A stretch of DNA of 64,000 bases from Streptomyces griseoluteus (GTDB lineage Bacteria > Actinomycetota > Actinomycetes > Streptomycetales > Streptomycetaceae): NCBI RefSeq assembly GCF_004784465.1, contig NZ_SRRU01000010.1, positions 1 through 64,000 of the forward strand. The letters run 5' to 3'. Both the position numbers and the translations under genes were made by a program. Positions 28,817-36,922 of this stretch are shown in pieces. Position 1 is the first letter of the stretch. The number at the start of each line of letters is the position of its first letter. Under the pieces are notes generated by a model, which saw nothing but the letters and a program-made list of their open reading frames with translations, was not told the origin of the DNA and searched no databases.

Positions 28817-30475
28817 TCACTTCAGCGCGCTCGTCACCAGCCGGAACGCGTTGCGCACGCGCGGCCGGTCGATCCGGCGCACCACCGGCCGCAGCACGCG
28901 GGCCGTGACCCCCACCGGCTGCCAGCGGATCTGCAGCCGGCCGGGGTTGCGGCCCTCGGGCTCGACGGTGATCCGGTGCGCCGCGCCGCCCGACTCCACC
29001 CGCGCGGTCAGCGCCGGGAAGGCGAGCGGTGCCAGCAGCAGCCCCGAGTGCGCGAGGCCCTGCTGCTGGAGCCTGACCTGCGGATGCCGGACCCCCTCGA
29101 AGCCCTGGAGGGGGAGCCGGGTCCGGGTCAGGTCCAGCTGGACCCGGCCCTCGAACACGCCCGGCCGCACCGGGTCCAGCCGGAACGGCACCGTGAGCCG
29201 CCGCCGGCCGGGGGAGAGCAGCAGCCCGGCCCGCTGCGGGCCCACCGGCAGCCGCAGTCCGGGGTCGTAGGTGCGCACCGTCAGGGTCAGCGCGGCGCCG
29301 GGGCCGGGCCGCAGGCCGGTGATCTCGTGCCGGAAGAAGGCGGTGGAGAAGGGGCGGGTCTCCAGCTCCAGGTCGGTCAGGTCCAGCTCCCGCCGCCCCC
29401 GTTCGGTCGCGGGCACCGAGCCGCCCCAGTAGGGCGTGCCGTCGGCGTCGGCGGTGACCTCGCGCGGTGCCACCGGGTGCCCGAGACCCCGCGCGGCGAG
29501 CCGGACCCCGTTGAGGTCGCCCTCGCGCAGCAGCTCCAGCACCACCCGCTCCGGGCGGGGCAGCCGGGCGTAGGCGCCCTCGGCCAGGGTGTCCAGGTAC
29601 GGGTTCATGATCTCGGCGAACTCCGCCAGCCAGGCGTCGTCCCGGTAGGGCAGGTCGCCCGCGTACATCCGGAAGTCGTGCTTGAGGAACTTGAAGTCCT
29701 TGTCCTCGCGCAGCCCCGCCTGCCCGCTCTCCACCAGGAAGGCGTCGATCAGGCGCTGCACGTGCACCCGGTCGGCGACGTTGGAGATCTTGTGCCGCTG
29801 ATTGGAGATGGAGGCGCTGGACTCGGCCGCGTACGGCTCGATGTACCAGGTGTAGACCGGGTCCGGGATGATCGTGAACGCCCGCGCGAGACCGTACGCC
29901 TGGGCCGAGAAGAGCTGGTCCTCGTAGTGGATGCCCTCGGGGAAGCGCAGGTGGTGGCGGTCGAGGAAGGCGCGGGCGTACATCTTGCTGGTCGAGAGGT
30001 GCTCGAAGAGCAGCCGGGGGTCGGCCGCGATGCCGTCCAGGGTGCGGCGCTCGCGGACCAGGTGGGGCATCCAGGTGGTGCGGCGGCCGTTGTCCACCCG
30101 GACCCGGCGCACCGCGCCCATGGTGAAGTCGACCTCGCGCTCCCGGTGCGCGGCGAGCAGCAACTCGACGGCGCGCGGAGGGAGTTCGTCGTCGCTGTCG
30201 AGGAACATCAGGTACGGGGCGCGGGCGATGTCGATGGCCCGGTTGCGCGGGGCGCTGCACCCGCCGCTGTTCTCCGGCAGGCGCAGGTAGCGCACCCGGC
30301 TGTCCTCGGCGGCCAGCCGCCGGGCCACCTCGGGGGTGTCGTCGGTGGAGTGGTCGTCGCTGATGACGATCTCGATGTTCTCGTGGGTCTGCGCGCGCAG
30401 GGAGGCGACCGCGCGGGGCAGCCGGGCCGCGTCGTTGTAGACGATGACGGTGACCGTGACGTCGGGGGTCGTCAT
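28817..30475 (-). CDS. Family 2 glycosyltransferase with C-terminal beta-rich domain
   Basis: 552 aa. N-terminal GT-A fold: VTVIVYNDAARLPRAVASL, nucleotide-binding Asp pair in ISDDHSTDD and metal-binding MFLDSDDELP. Acceptor-side segments include FPEGIHYEDQLFSAQAYG. A middle helical region precedes a beta-rich domain of roughly 180 residues (from about 350). The overall architecture recalls the wall-teichoic-acid glycosyltransferases TarS/TarP. It therefore probably adds sugars to the wall polymer in the cytoplasm, which is inference. The start overlaps the TagF-like stop by four bases (ATGA), so both are coupled. Confidence 0.87.
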   Translation of the reverse strand: MTTPDVTVTVIVYNDAARLPRAVASLRAQTHENIEIVISDDHSTDDTPEVARRLAAEDSRVRYLRLPENSGGCSAPRNRAIDIARAPYLMFLDSDDELPPRAVELLLAAHREREVDFTMGAVRRVRVDNGRRTTWMPHLVRERRTLDGIAADPRLLFEHLSTSKMYARAFLDRHHLRFPEGIHYEDQLFSAQAYGLARAFTIIPDPVYTWYIEPYAAESSASISNQRHKISNVADRVHVQRLIDAFLVESGQAGLREDKDFKFLKHDFRMYAGDLPYRDDAWLAEFAEIMNPYLDTLAEGAYARLPRPERVVLELLREGDLNGVRLAARGLGHPVAPREVTADADGTPYWGGSVPATERGRRELDLTDLELETRPFSTAFFRHEITGLRPGPGAALTLTVRTYDPGLRLPVGPQRAGLLLSPGRRRLTVPFRLDPVRPGVFEGRVQLDLTRTRLPLQGFEGVRHPQVRLQQQGLAHSGLLLAPLAFPALTARVESGGAAHRITVEPEGRNPGRLQIRWQPVGVTARVLRPVVRRIDRPRVRNAFRLVTSALK

Positions 30476-32670
30476 CCTTGGAGCTCCTCGGGCGTCGGGG
30501 CGGGGGAACGTTCCTCCAGCGGAAGCACGGGCGGCAGCGCCTCCTCGGGCTCACCGAGGAACACCCGCCGCACGACCCGTTCGGCGGCCCGGCCGTCGTC
30601 GAACTCGCAGAACCGGCGCCGGAACGCCGTGCGGGCCTTCGCCGCCGTCTCGTCGCGCCAGGCGCCCGAGGTGAGGATCTCGGTCAGCTCCTCCTGGGTG
30701 CGGGCGACCCGGCCCGGAGCCTCGGCCATCAGGTCGAAGTAGACCCCCCGCGTGGTGCGGTAGGTCTCCCAGTCGTCGGCGTGCACGACGATCGGGCGGT
30801 CCAGGTTGGCGTAGTCGAACATGATCGACGAGTAGTCCGTCACCAGCACGTCGGCGGCCAGGCAGAGTTCCTCGACCGGGTCGTAGGTGGAGACGTCGAT
30901 GATGCGGCCGGTGCGGCGCAGCCCGGCCAGCGGGGAGGCCGCGCCGCCACCGTAGAAGTAGTGGGCGCGCACCAGCAGCACGGTGTCCTCGCCCAGCCGG
31001 TCGGCGAGGGTGGCGAGGTCCAGGCGCGGGGTGAACCCGGCCTCGTAGTCGCGGTGGGTGGGCGCGTAGAGGACGGCGGTGCGGCCGGGCGGGATGCCGA
31101 GGCGCTCGCGGGCGGCGCGCACGTCGGCGGCGGTGGCGGTGTAGAAGACGTCGTTGCGCGGATAGCCGTGGTCCAGCGAGGTGTAGCGGGCCGGGTAGGC
31201 GCGCTCCCACATCCGGGTGGAGTGGGTGTTGGCGCTGACGCTGTAGTCCCACTTGTCGATCCGGGACAGCAGCGCCGCGAAGTCCAGTCCCTGGGCCGCC
31301 GCCGGGTGCTCCCGCTGGTCCAGGCCCATGCGCTTGAGCGGGGTGCCGTGGTGGGTCTGGAGGTGGACGGCGCCGGGGCGCTTGACCACCGCATTGGGGA
31401 AGTTGACGTTGTTGACCAGGTACTTGGCGGTCGCCAGCGTCTCCCAGTAGCGCCGGGTGCCGGGGACGACGTGGTCGGTGCCGTGGGGGAGGAGGGCCGC
31501 GTTCTCCCGGGTCACCACCCACACCGGGTGGATGTGCGGGGCGAGTTCGGCCAGCTTGGCGGCGATGGCGGCCGGGTTGCAGGACACCCCCCGGTCCCAG
31601 TAGGCCGCGAACACGGCCAGGTCCGGGTCGAGCGGGCGGGTGAGCGCCCGGTGGTACTGCTGTTCGCGCAGCCGCACCACCAGCCGCCGCTTGCGGGCGC
31701 GGACCGCCTTGCGGGCCGAGCGCCGGGTGCGGTTGGCGGTCTGCAGCGCCCGGTACCTGGTGTACGCACCCTCCTCCAGCAGCGCGTGCCGTACGCCCTC
31801 CAGGCCCGCCGGGCGCTGGTGGCCCTCGGGGCGCCAGCGGACGGCGGCGGCCGAGGCGCGGCGGAAGAACTCGCGGGCCACCGGCTCCGGCATGCCCTCG
31901 CGGGCGAAGACCCGCACCAGATCGCGGACCATCAGCCCGTACAGCACCGCCCGCACCGGGCGGCGGCCCTCGCTGAGGGCGAGCAGGCGCTCGTGGCGGT
32001 CGATCAGGGCGTAGCGGTCCTCGGGGGTGCGCGGGGGCAGGCTCTCCCGGCGCAGCCTGCGGTCGTCGTACGCCGTCTGGTCGAGGCAGGCCACGTGGCC
32101 GGCGCGGAGCAGGGCGGCCTGGGCGGTGAAGTTCTCGTCGCCGCCGGAGAACTCCTCCTCGTGCTCCCGCCAGAACGCGGTGCGCACCGCGCGGGTGCCG
32201 AGCAGCGGGGTGAGGCGGAGCAGGTCGGGCGAGTCGTCCAGGGTGACGGCGGCGCGGCCGGCCGCGGCGAGCAGGCGGCCGTCGCGGGAGGGGACGGCGG
32301 TGGTGCTCCAGGTGGTGGTGGTGTGGTCCAGCAGGACGACGTCGGTGCGCTCGTCCAGTTCCGCCGTGCGCTCGGCCAGCAGCCGGGGGGCTCCGGCGGG
32401 CACCCCGTCCTTGGCGTGCACGAAGTGCAGCCAGCGGCCGGAGGCCCGCGCGGCCCCTGCCGACCGGGCCTCGGCGTCCGGCGTGCCCTCGGGCAGCGGC
32501 ACGGTGACCGTCTCCGGTGCGTGGCCCTCGGCCGTCTCCCGCGCCCAGTCGCCGACCGCCGCGACGATCACCTCGGTGTCCGGGAGCGGATGGGCGTCGA
32601 GGGAGGCGAGGAGTCCGGCCAGATGCCCCTGCGTGTTGGGCCCGTAGACGATGACGCTGAGTTGGGGCAT
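30472..32670 (-). CDS. TagF-like CDP-glycerol glycerophosphotransferase fused to a degenerate GT2 domain
   Basis: 732 aa from ATG 32670, with AAGGAG 9 bases upstream; an ATG at 32715 adds 15 residues without an SD. Residues ~1-200 look like a GT2 domain but lack the usual DDxS and DSDD motifs (ASGRWLHFVHAKDG at the equivalent place). The C-terminal half is glycerophosphotransferase: VHLQTHHGTPLKRMG, YAPTHRD, LLVRAHYF and TDYSSIMFDYANLDRP. Both histidines known to be critical in TagF (HGTPLK and RAH) are present, so a polymerase working on polyprenyl-linked acceptors is likely. It is coupled to the GT2 gene downstream. Confidence 0.88.
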   Translation of the reverse strand: MPQLSVIVYGPNTQGHLAGLLASLDAHPLPDTEVIVAAVGDWARETAEGHAPETVTVPLPEGTPDAEARSAGAARASGRWLHFVHAKDGVPAGAPRLLAERTAELDERTDVVLLDHTTTTWSTTAVPSRDGRLLAAAGRAAVTLDDSPDLLRLTPLLGTRAVRTAFWREHEEEFSGGDENFTAQAALLRAGHVACLDQTAYDDRRLRRESLPPRTPEDRYALIDRHERLLALSEGRRPVRAVLYGLMVRDLVRVFAREGMPEPVAREFFRRASAAAVRWRPEGHQRPAGLEGVRHALLEEGAYTRYRALQTANRTRRSARKAVRARKRRLVVRLREQQYHRALTRPLDPDLAVFAAYWDRGVSCNPAAIAAKLAELAPHIHPVWVVTRENAALLPHGTDHVVPGTRRYWETLATAKYLVNNVNFPNAVVKRPGAVHLQTHHGTPLKRMGLDQREHPAAAQGLDFAALLSRIDKWDYSVSANTHSTRMWERAYPARYTSLDHGYPRNDVFYTATAADVRAARERLGIPPGRTAVLYAPTHRDYEAGFTPRLDLATLADRLGEDTVLLVRAHYFYGGGAASPLAGLRRTGRIIDVSTYDPVEELCLAADVLVTDYSSIMFDYANLDRPIVVHADDWETYRTTRGVYFDLMAEAPGRVARTQEELTEILTSGAWRDETAAKARTAFRRRFCEFDDGRAAERVVRRVFLGEPEEALPPVLPLEERSPAPTPEELQG

Positions 32671-32774
32671 CTGGAGGGGCTCCTTCGGCTCTTCGTCCCG
32701 GCGGTCACCTTTCATAACATACTGTCATTACATGACTGAAAGGGATATCCACGCGTGAAGCGGAAGCCCCTTGG

Positions 32775-33605
32775 CTACTTCTTCTTGCGGTCACCCGTGA
32801 ACGCCTCGTACTCCTTGAGCACGTCCTCGGTGGGGCCGTCCATGCGCAGCTCGCCGCGCTCCAGCCAGAGCGCCCGCTCGCAGGTGTCGCGGATGGAGTT
32901 GTTGTTGTGGCTGACCAGGAAGACCGTGCCGGCGTGCTTGCGCAGCTCGCGGATGCGGGCCTCGGAGCGCTTCTGGAAGGAGCGGTCGCCGGTGGCCAGC
33001 GCCTCGTCGATCAGCAGCACGTCGTGGTCCTTGGCGGCGGCGATGGAGAAGCGGAGCCGGGCCGCCATGCCCGAGGAGTAGGTGCGCATCGGCAGGGTGA
33101 TGAAGTCGCCCTTCTCGTTGATCCCGGAGAAGTCGACGATGTCCTGGTAGCGCTCCTTGATCTGCTCGCGGGACATCCCCATGGCGAGGCCGCCGAGGTG
33201 CACGTTGCGCTCGCCGGTCAGGTCGCTCATCAGGGCCGCGTTGACGCCCAGCAGGGAGGGCTGGCCGTCGGTGTAGATGTGGCCGTTCTCCACGGGGAGC
33301 AGACCGGCCACCGCCTTGAGCAGGGTGGACTTGCCGGAGCCGTTGGAGCCGATCAGGCCGATCGCCTCGCCCCGGTGGGCGACGAAGGACACCTTCTTCA
33401 CGGCGTGCACCCGGCGCACCCCGGCCGCCTTCTCGGCCTTGCCCCGGCGCAGGATGCGGTTGAGGGCGGCGGTGGCCGAGCCCCGGCCCGCGCCGGTGCC
33501 GTTGACCCGGTAGACGATGTCGACGCGGTCGGCGACGACGGTGGGGACCCGCTCGGCACTCGCGTCCTGCGGGGCCGGGACGGGGGAGATGGTCTGCTCA
33601 GCCAC
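32775..33605 (-). CDS. tagH: Teichoic acid/polysaccharide exporter ATPase, TagH-type
   Basis: 276 aa from GTG 33605. It is the ATP-binding subunit of an ABC exporter that moves lipid-linked wall polymer across the membrane. Walker A IGSNGSGKST (86-94), signature TYSSGMAARL (serine-rich variant common in TagH/Wzt), Walker B VLLIDEALATGD and an H-loop VSHNNNSI are visible. The N-terminal ~45 residues are variable. It lacks the large extracytoplasmic tail of Bacillus TagH. The start overlaps the end of tagG by 8 bases, so the two subunits are made together. Confidence 0.93.
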   Translation of the reverse strand: MAEQTISPVPAPQDASAERVPTVVADRVDIVYRVNGTGAGRGSATAALNRILRRGKAEKAAGVRRVHAVKKVSFVAHRGEAIGLIGSNGSGKSTLLKAVAGLLPVENGHIYTDGQPSLLGVNAALMSDLTGERNVHLGGLAMGMSREQIKERYQDIVDFSGINEKGDFITLPMRTYSSGMAARLRFSIAAAKDHDVLLIDEALATGDRSFQKRSEARIRELRKHAGTVFLVSHNNNSIRDTCERALWLERGELRMDGPTEDVLKEYEAFTGDRKKK

Positions 33606-34506
33606 GGCCGTAGGTCTCCTCAGCCTTCCAGAAGTAGATGAAGCCGCCGATCCCGGCGGCGACCGCCCAGCCGGCCGCCGCGAGCCACACGTGCGGGGGC
33701 AGCTTGTCGGCGCCGAAGCTGTCGATCAGCGCGAACCGCATGAGGTCGATGTAGAGCGCTGCCGGGTTGTACTCCAGCAGCAGCGACAGCGCCCGCGGCT
33801 GGTCCTTGGTGTGCTGGTCGATGCTCCACATCACGCCGGACACGTACATCCAGGTGCGCAGCAGGAACGGCATGAGCTGGGCGATGTCCGGGGTCTTGGC
33901 GCCCATCCGGGCCAGCACCATCGACACGCCCGCGTTGAACACGAACTGCAGGACCAGCGCGGGCAGCGCCAGCAGCCAGGACGCGGAGACCGGCACGCCC
34001 ACGCAGAGGATGATCGCGATCAGCGCCAGCATCGAGAACAGCAGCTGCTGGAGCTGCTGGAGGCAGAACGAGATCGGCAGTGCGGCGCGCGGGAAGTGCA
34101 GCGCCCGCACCAGGCCGAGGTTGCCGGAGATGGCGCGGGTGCCGGCCATGATCGAGCTCTGCGTGAACGTCCACACGAACACGCCCGTCACCAGGAACGG
34201 GATGAAGTCGGCGACCCCGCGCTTGGTGCCCAGCAGCACGCCGAAGATGAAGTAGTAGACCGCCGCGTTCAGCAGCGGGGTCATCACCTGCCAGAGCTGG
34301 CCGAGCTTCGCCTGGCTGTACTGCGCGGTCAGCTTGGCGGTGGCGAAGGCGGTGATGAAGTGCCGCCGGTCCCAGAGCTGCCGGACGTACGCCGGTACGG
34401 AGGGGCGGGCGCCACTGACGGTCAGGCCGTGCCGGGCGGCCAGTGCCGCCAGGTCGCCGTCGGCCGGAACCTGCATCGGGGGCGGTGCGTCGAGGACCTG
34501 GCTCAC
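33598..34506 (-). CDS. tagG: Teichoic acid/polysaccharide exporter permease, TagG-type
   Basis: 302 aa from GTG 34506 (VSQVLDAPPP). ABC2-type permease with six TM helices and a cytoplasmic N-terminus of about 55 residues. The QYSQAKLGQLWQVMTPLLNA segment before TM1 is characteristic of O-antigen and teichoic-acid exporters. A long open frame runs upstream without an SD. A weak GCGGA lies before the GTG; ATG at 34476 (MQVPADGD) is an alternative. It is the first gene of the tagGH unit and divergent from the TetR gene, so the 178 bases between are the likely control region. Confidence 0.92.
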   Translation of the reverse strand: MSQVLDAPPPMQVPADGDLAALAARHGLTVSGARPSVPAYVRQLWDRRHFITAFATAKLTAQYSQAKLGQLWQVMTPLLNAAVYYFIFGVLLGTKRGVADFIPFLVTGVFVWTFTQSSIMAGTRAISGNLGLVRALHFPRAALPISFCLQQLQQLLFSMLALIAIILCVGVPVSASWLLALPALVLQFVFNAGVSMVLARMGAKTPDIAQLMPFLLRTWMYVSGVMWSIDQHTKDQPRALSLLLEYNPAALYIDLMRFALIDSFGADKLPPHVWLAAAGWAVAAGIGGFIYFWKAEETYGRG

Positions 34507-34647
34507 ATCCGCTGCTTTCGGATCGGGTGGTGGGGGAAGCGCGGTCCGGCCGTTGCCCGCCGTTTCCGCGTGCTTTCCCGTCCGTTTACTTACGTCGGGA
34601 CGGGCCCGTATCGTCGTAACGGGAGAGTAGGCCCATCCGGCGACGGA

Positions 34648-34662
34648 ACGCAACCGTTGCGT
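34648..34662. promoter_or_regulatory. 15-base palindrome, likely TetR operator
   Basis: ACGCAAC-C-GTTGCGT is a perfect inverted repeat with 7-base arms. It lies 9 bases upstream of the tetR -10 (TATGCT) and between the divergent tetR and tagG genes. The placement suits an autoregulatory operator that may also act on tagGH. Confidence 0.5.
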
Positions 34663-34671
34663 CGTCCCGCC

Positions 34672-34677
34672 TATGCT
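34672..34677 (+). promoter_or_regulatory. -10 element of a probable leaderless tetR promoter
   Basis: TATGCT followed by 7 bases and the ATG at 34685. No SD is present. Confidence 0.55.
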
Positions 34678-34684
34678 GGTGGGC

Positions 34685-35308
34685 ATGACGACCAACGCCG
34701 ACGAACCCCCGGCGCGCCCGCGCCGGGCCCCGGCCGGGGCCGCCGTGCTCCGGGAGGACGTGACGGAGGCGATCCGCGCGGCCGTCTTCGAGGAACTGGC
34801 CGCCGTGGGGTACGCGCGGATGTCCATCGAGGGCATCGCGCGCCGGGCCGGCGTCGGCAAGACGGCGGTGTACCGGCGCTGGCGCTCCAAGCTCAACCTG
34901 GTGCTGGACGTGGTCTCCGCGATGGCGGTCCTCGGCCTCCCCGCCCCGGACACCGGCTCCCTGGAGGGCGACCTCCGGCTGCTGTACGAGGTGATGTCGC
35001 GCGCCCTGCGCCACCCGGTGGCCTCGCAGATCATCCCCGACCTCCAGGCGGAGGCCGCCCGCAACCCGGAGATGGCCGAGACCCTCCAGAAGGCCGTGCG
35101 GGACGGGCAGGACGGGGTCGCGTCGAAGATCGTGGAAGCGGCGCGGGAGCGGGGCGAGCTGAGCGCGGACCTCGACCTGGACCTCGCCCTCGACCTGATC
35201 TCCGGCCCGCTCTACTGGCGCGCGGTGATCATCCGCAGCCCGAAGCTGCCCAAGGGCTACCTGGCGAACCTGGCGAAGGCGACGGCGGGCGCACTGAAGG
35301 CGCTCTAG
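34685..35308 (+). CDS. TetR/AcrR family transcriptional regulator
   Basis: 207 aa from ATG 34685. The N-terminal helix-turn-helix reads MSIEGIARRAGVGKTAVYRRW (about 43-63). A ligand-binding domain with the TetR_C-type end LYWRAVIIRSPKLPKGYL follows. It is divergent from tagGH with a palindrome between them, so it probably represses itself and perhaps the exporter; the inducer is unknown. An ATG 12 bases upstream is possible, but the leaderless -10 fits 34685. Its TAG stop overlaps the convergent GT2 stop in CTAG. Confidence 0.92.
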   Translation: MTTNADEPPARPRRAPAGAAVLREDVTEAIRAAVFEELAAVGYARMSIEGIARRAGVGKTAVYRRWRSKLNLVLDVVSAMAVLGLPAPDTGSLEGDLRLLYEVMSRALRHPVASQIIPDLQAEAARNPEMAETLQKAVRDGQDGVASKIVEAARERGELSADLDLDLALDLISGPLYWRAVIIRSPKLPKGYLANLAKATAGALKAL

Positions 35309-36906
35309 CCCCCGATCAGCCTCCGCAGCCGCCCGCGTGCCACCCGCGCCGCCCCCGCCGGACCCGTGGCCACGCGCAGGGACAGGGCCCCGGAGTGGGT
35401 GGCGTACGGGTGGGCCAGCAGCACCAGGTGGCGCGGGCTGGGCAGCGCGCGTCTGCGCAGGTGGGGGCTGTCCGTGCGGGCGTGGGCGGTGATGTCCCGG
35501 TGGGCGCCGTCCTTGAAGTGGACGGTGAGGCACAGGTCCCAGACGCCCGCGCCCAGCGCGTGCAGGTCGACGGCCGCCTCGGCGGTCCAGGTGCCGTTCG
35601 GCGCGGGGACCAGGGGCAGCGTGATGTGCCGGGCCGGGCGGCCGGTCGTACGGGCGTGCCAGCGGGCCGTCACCGCCAGCGGGCCCGCCTCGGCGAGGCG
35701 GTCGTACAGCTCGTGCAGGCGCAGCCGGAGCCGGGCGCCGCGGGCGTGCGGGAGCAGTTCGGCGTCCATCGCGCAGGGCAGCGCCTCGGTGGGGCAGGTC
35801 AGCAGCGGGGTCAGGTCGACGCCCGGATGCGCGTCCGACCAGACGGGGGTGCCCTCGGGGGTGCGGGCGTACGGGGGGAGCAGGCGGGCCGGGCGGGCGG
35901 CCAGTTCGCGCAGCCGGGGCAGGTCGCGCGGCTCGGCGGAGTCCAGCACGAACCGGCCCAGCAGGGTGCCGGGCGCGGCGGGGTCGCGCGCCCAGTCCTC
36001 GGCGTCGTACCCGGCGAGGTACGCGCGGGTGTGCGCCCACCAGGCGCGCCGGTACTCCGGGTCCCGCAGGCTCAGTTCGCGCAGGTACATGCGCAGTTCG
36101 TGGTCGAGGAACTTCGCCCGCGCCGCCCGCGCCAGTTCCGTCTCGCCGGCGCCCCGCAGGATCTCGTACGCCTCGGCGCAGGCGCGGGTGCGGGCGTGCC
36201 AGTTGCCGATGTGCTCCCGGTTCAGCGAGAGCGAGAGCTGTTCGGCGGCCCGGCGGACGTGCCAGACGTAGACGAGGTCCGGGACGAGGGCGATGCGGGG
36301 GGCGGCGGCGAGGACGCGGGCGGTGAAGACGAAGTCCTCGTAGAGGTACCGGCCCTCGGGGAAGCGGATGCCGTTCACCCGGAGGAAGTCGGTGCGGTAC
36401 AGCTTGTTGACGCACAGGGTGTCGTGGACGAGGTGCGGGCGCTCGGCGGGGTGCCCGATCAGCGCCGCCTCCGCGAACAGTCCGGACTGCCAGGGATGTT
36501 CGCGGCCCGTGGGCAGTTCCCGGCGCACGCACAGCCCGGCCGCCACCTCGGCCCCTGTCTCCGTCGCCGCCCGCAGCAGCGCGTCCACCGCGCCGGGCGG
36601 CAGCAAATCGTCGCTGTCCAGGAACATCACGTACGGCAGGGTCACCGCGTCGGTGCCGGTGTTGCGCGGAGTGCCGCAGCCGCCGCTGTTGACGGCGTGC
36701 CGGATCACCCGCAGCCGGGGCTCGCCGGCCGCGAGCCGGTCCAGGATCTCGGCGCTGCCGTCGGTGGAGCGGTCGTCCACCGCGATGACCTCGCCCACCG
36801 CCGGACCCTGGTCCAGCGCGGAGCGCACGGCGACGGTGACATGGGCGGCGTCGTCGTAGCCGATGACCACGACGGCGACCCGGGGGGTGTCGGGCATGGG
36901 GTCCAT
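35305..36906 (-). CDS. Family 2 glycosyltransferase with C-terminal beta-rich domain
   Basis: 533 aa from ATG 36906, or 530 from 36897. GT-A motifs: VAVVVIGYDDAAHV, AVDDRSTDGS and MFLDSDDLLPP. Downstream lie NSGGCGTPRNTG and FPEGRYLYEDFVFTARVL. The C-terminal ~200 residues (from about 330) are beta-rich (LAVTARWHARTTGRPARHIT), with the same two-part design as the protein at 28817-30475. It likely glycosylates the wall polymer or builds its linkage unit, which is inferred from context. It lies 16 bases after the GT87-like gene, in one transcription unit. Confidence 0.87.
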   Translation of the reverse strand: MDPMPDTPRVAVVVIGYDDAAHVTVAVRSALDQGPAVGEVIAVDDRSTDGSAEILDRLAAGEPRLRVIRHAVNSGGCGTPRNTGTDAVTLPYVMFLDSDDLLPPGAVDALLRAATETGAEVAAGLCVRRELPTGREHPWQSGLFAEAALIGHPAERPHLVHDTLCVNKLYRTDFLRVNGIRFPEGRYLYEDFVFTARVLAAAPRIALVPDLVYVWHVRRAAEQLSLSLNREHIGNWHARTRACAEAYEILRGAGETELARAARAKFLDHELRMYLRELSLRDPEYRRAWWAHTRAYLAGYDAEDWARDPAAPGTLLGRFVLDSAEPRDLPRLRELAARPARLLPPYARTPEGTPVWSDAHPGVDLTPLLTCPTEALPCAMDAELLPHARGARLRLRLHELYDRLAEAGPLAVTARWHARTTGRPARHITLPLVPAPNGTWTAEAAVDLHALGAGVWDLCLTVHFKDGAHRDITAHARTDSPHLRRRALPSPRHLVLLAHPYATHSGALSLRVATGPAGAARVARGRLRRLIGG

Positions 36907-36922
36907 GGTCGCTGCCGGGCCG

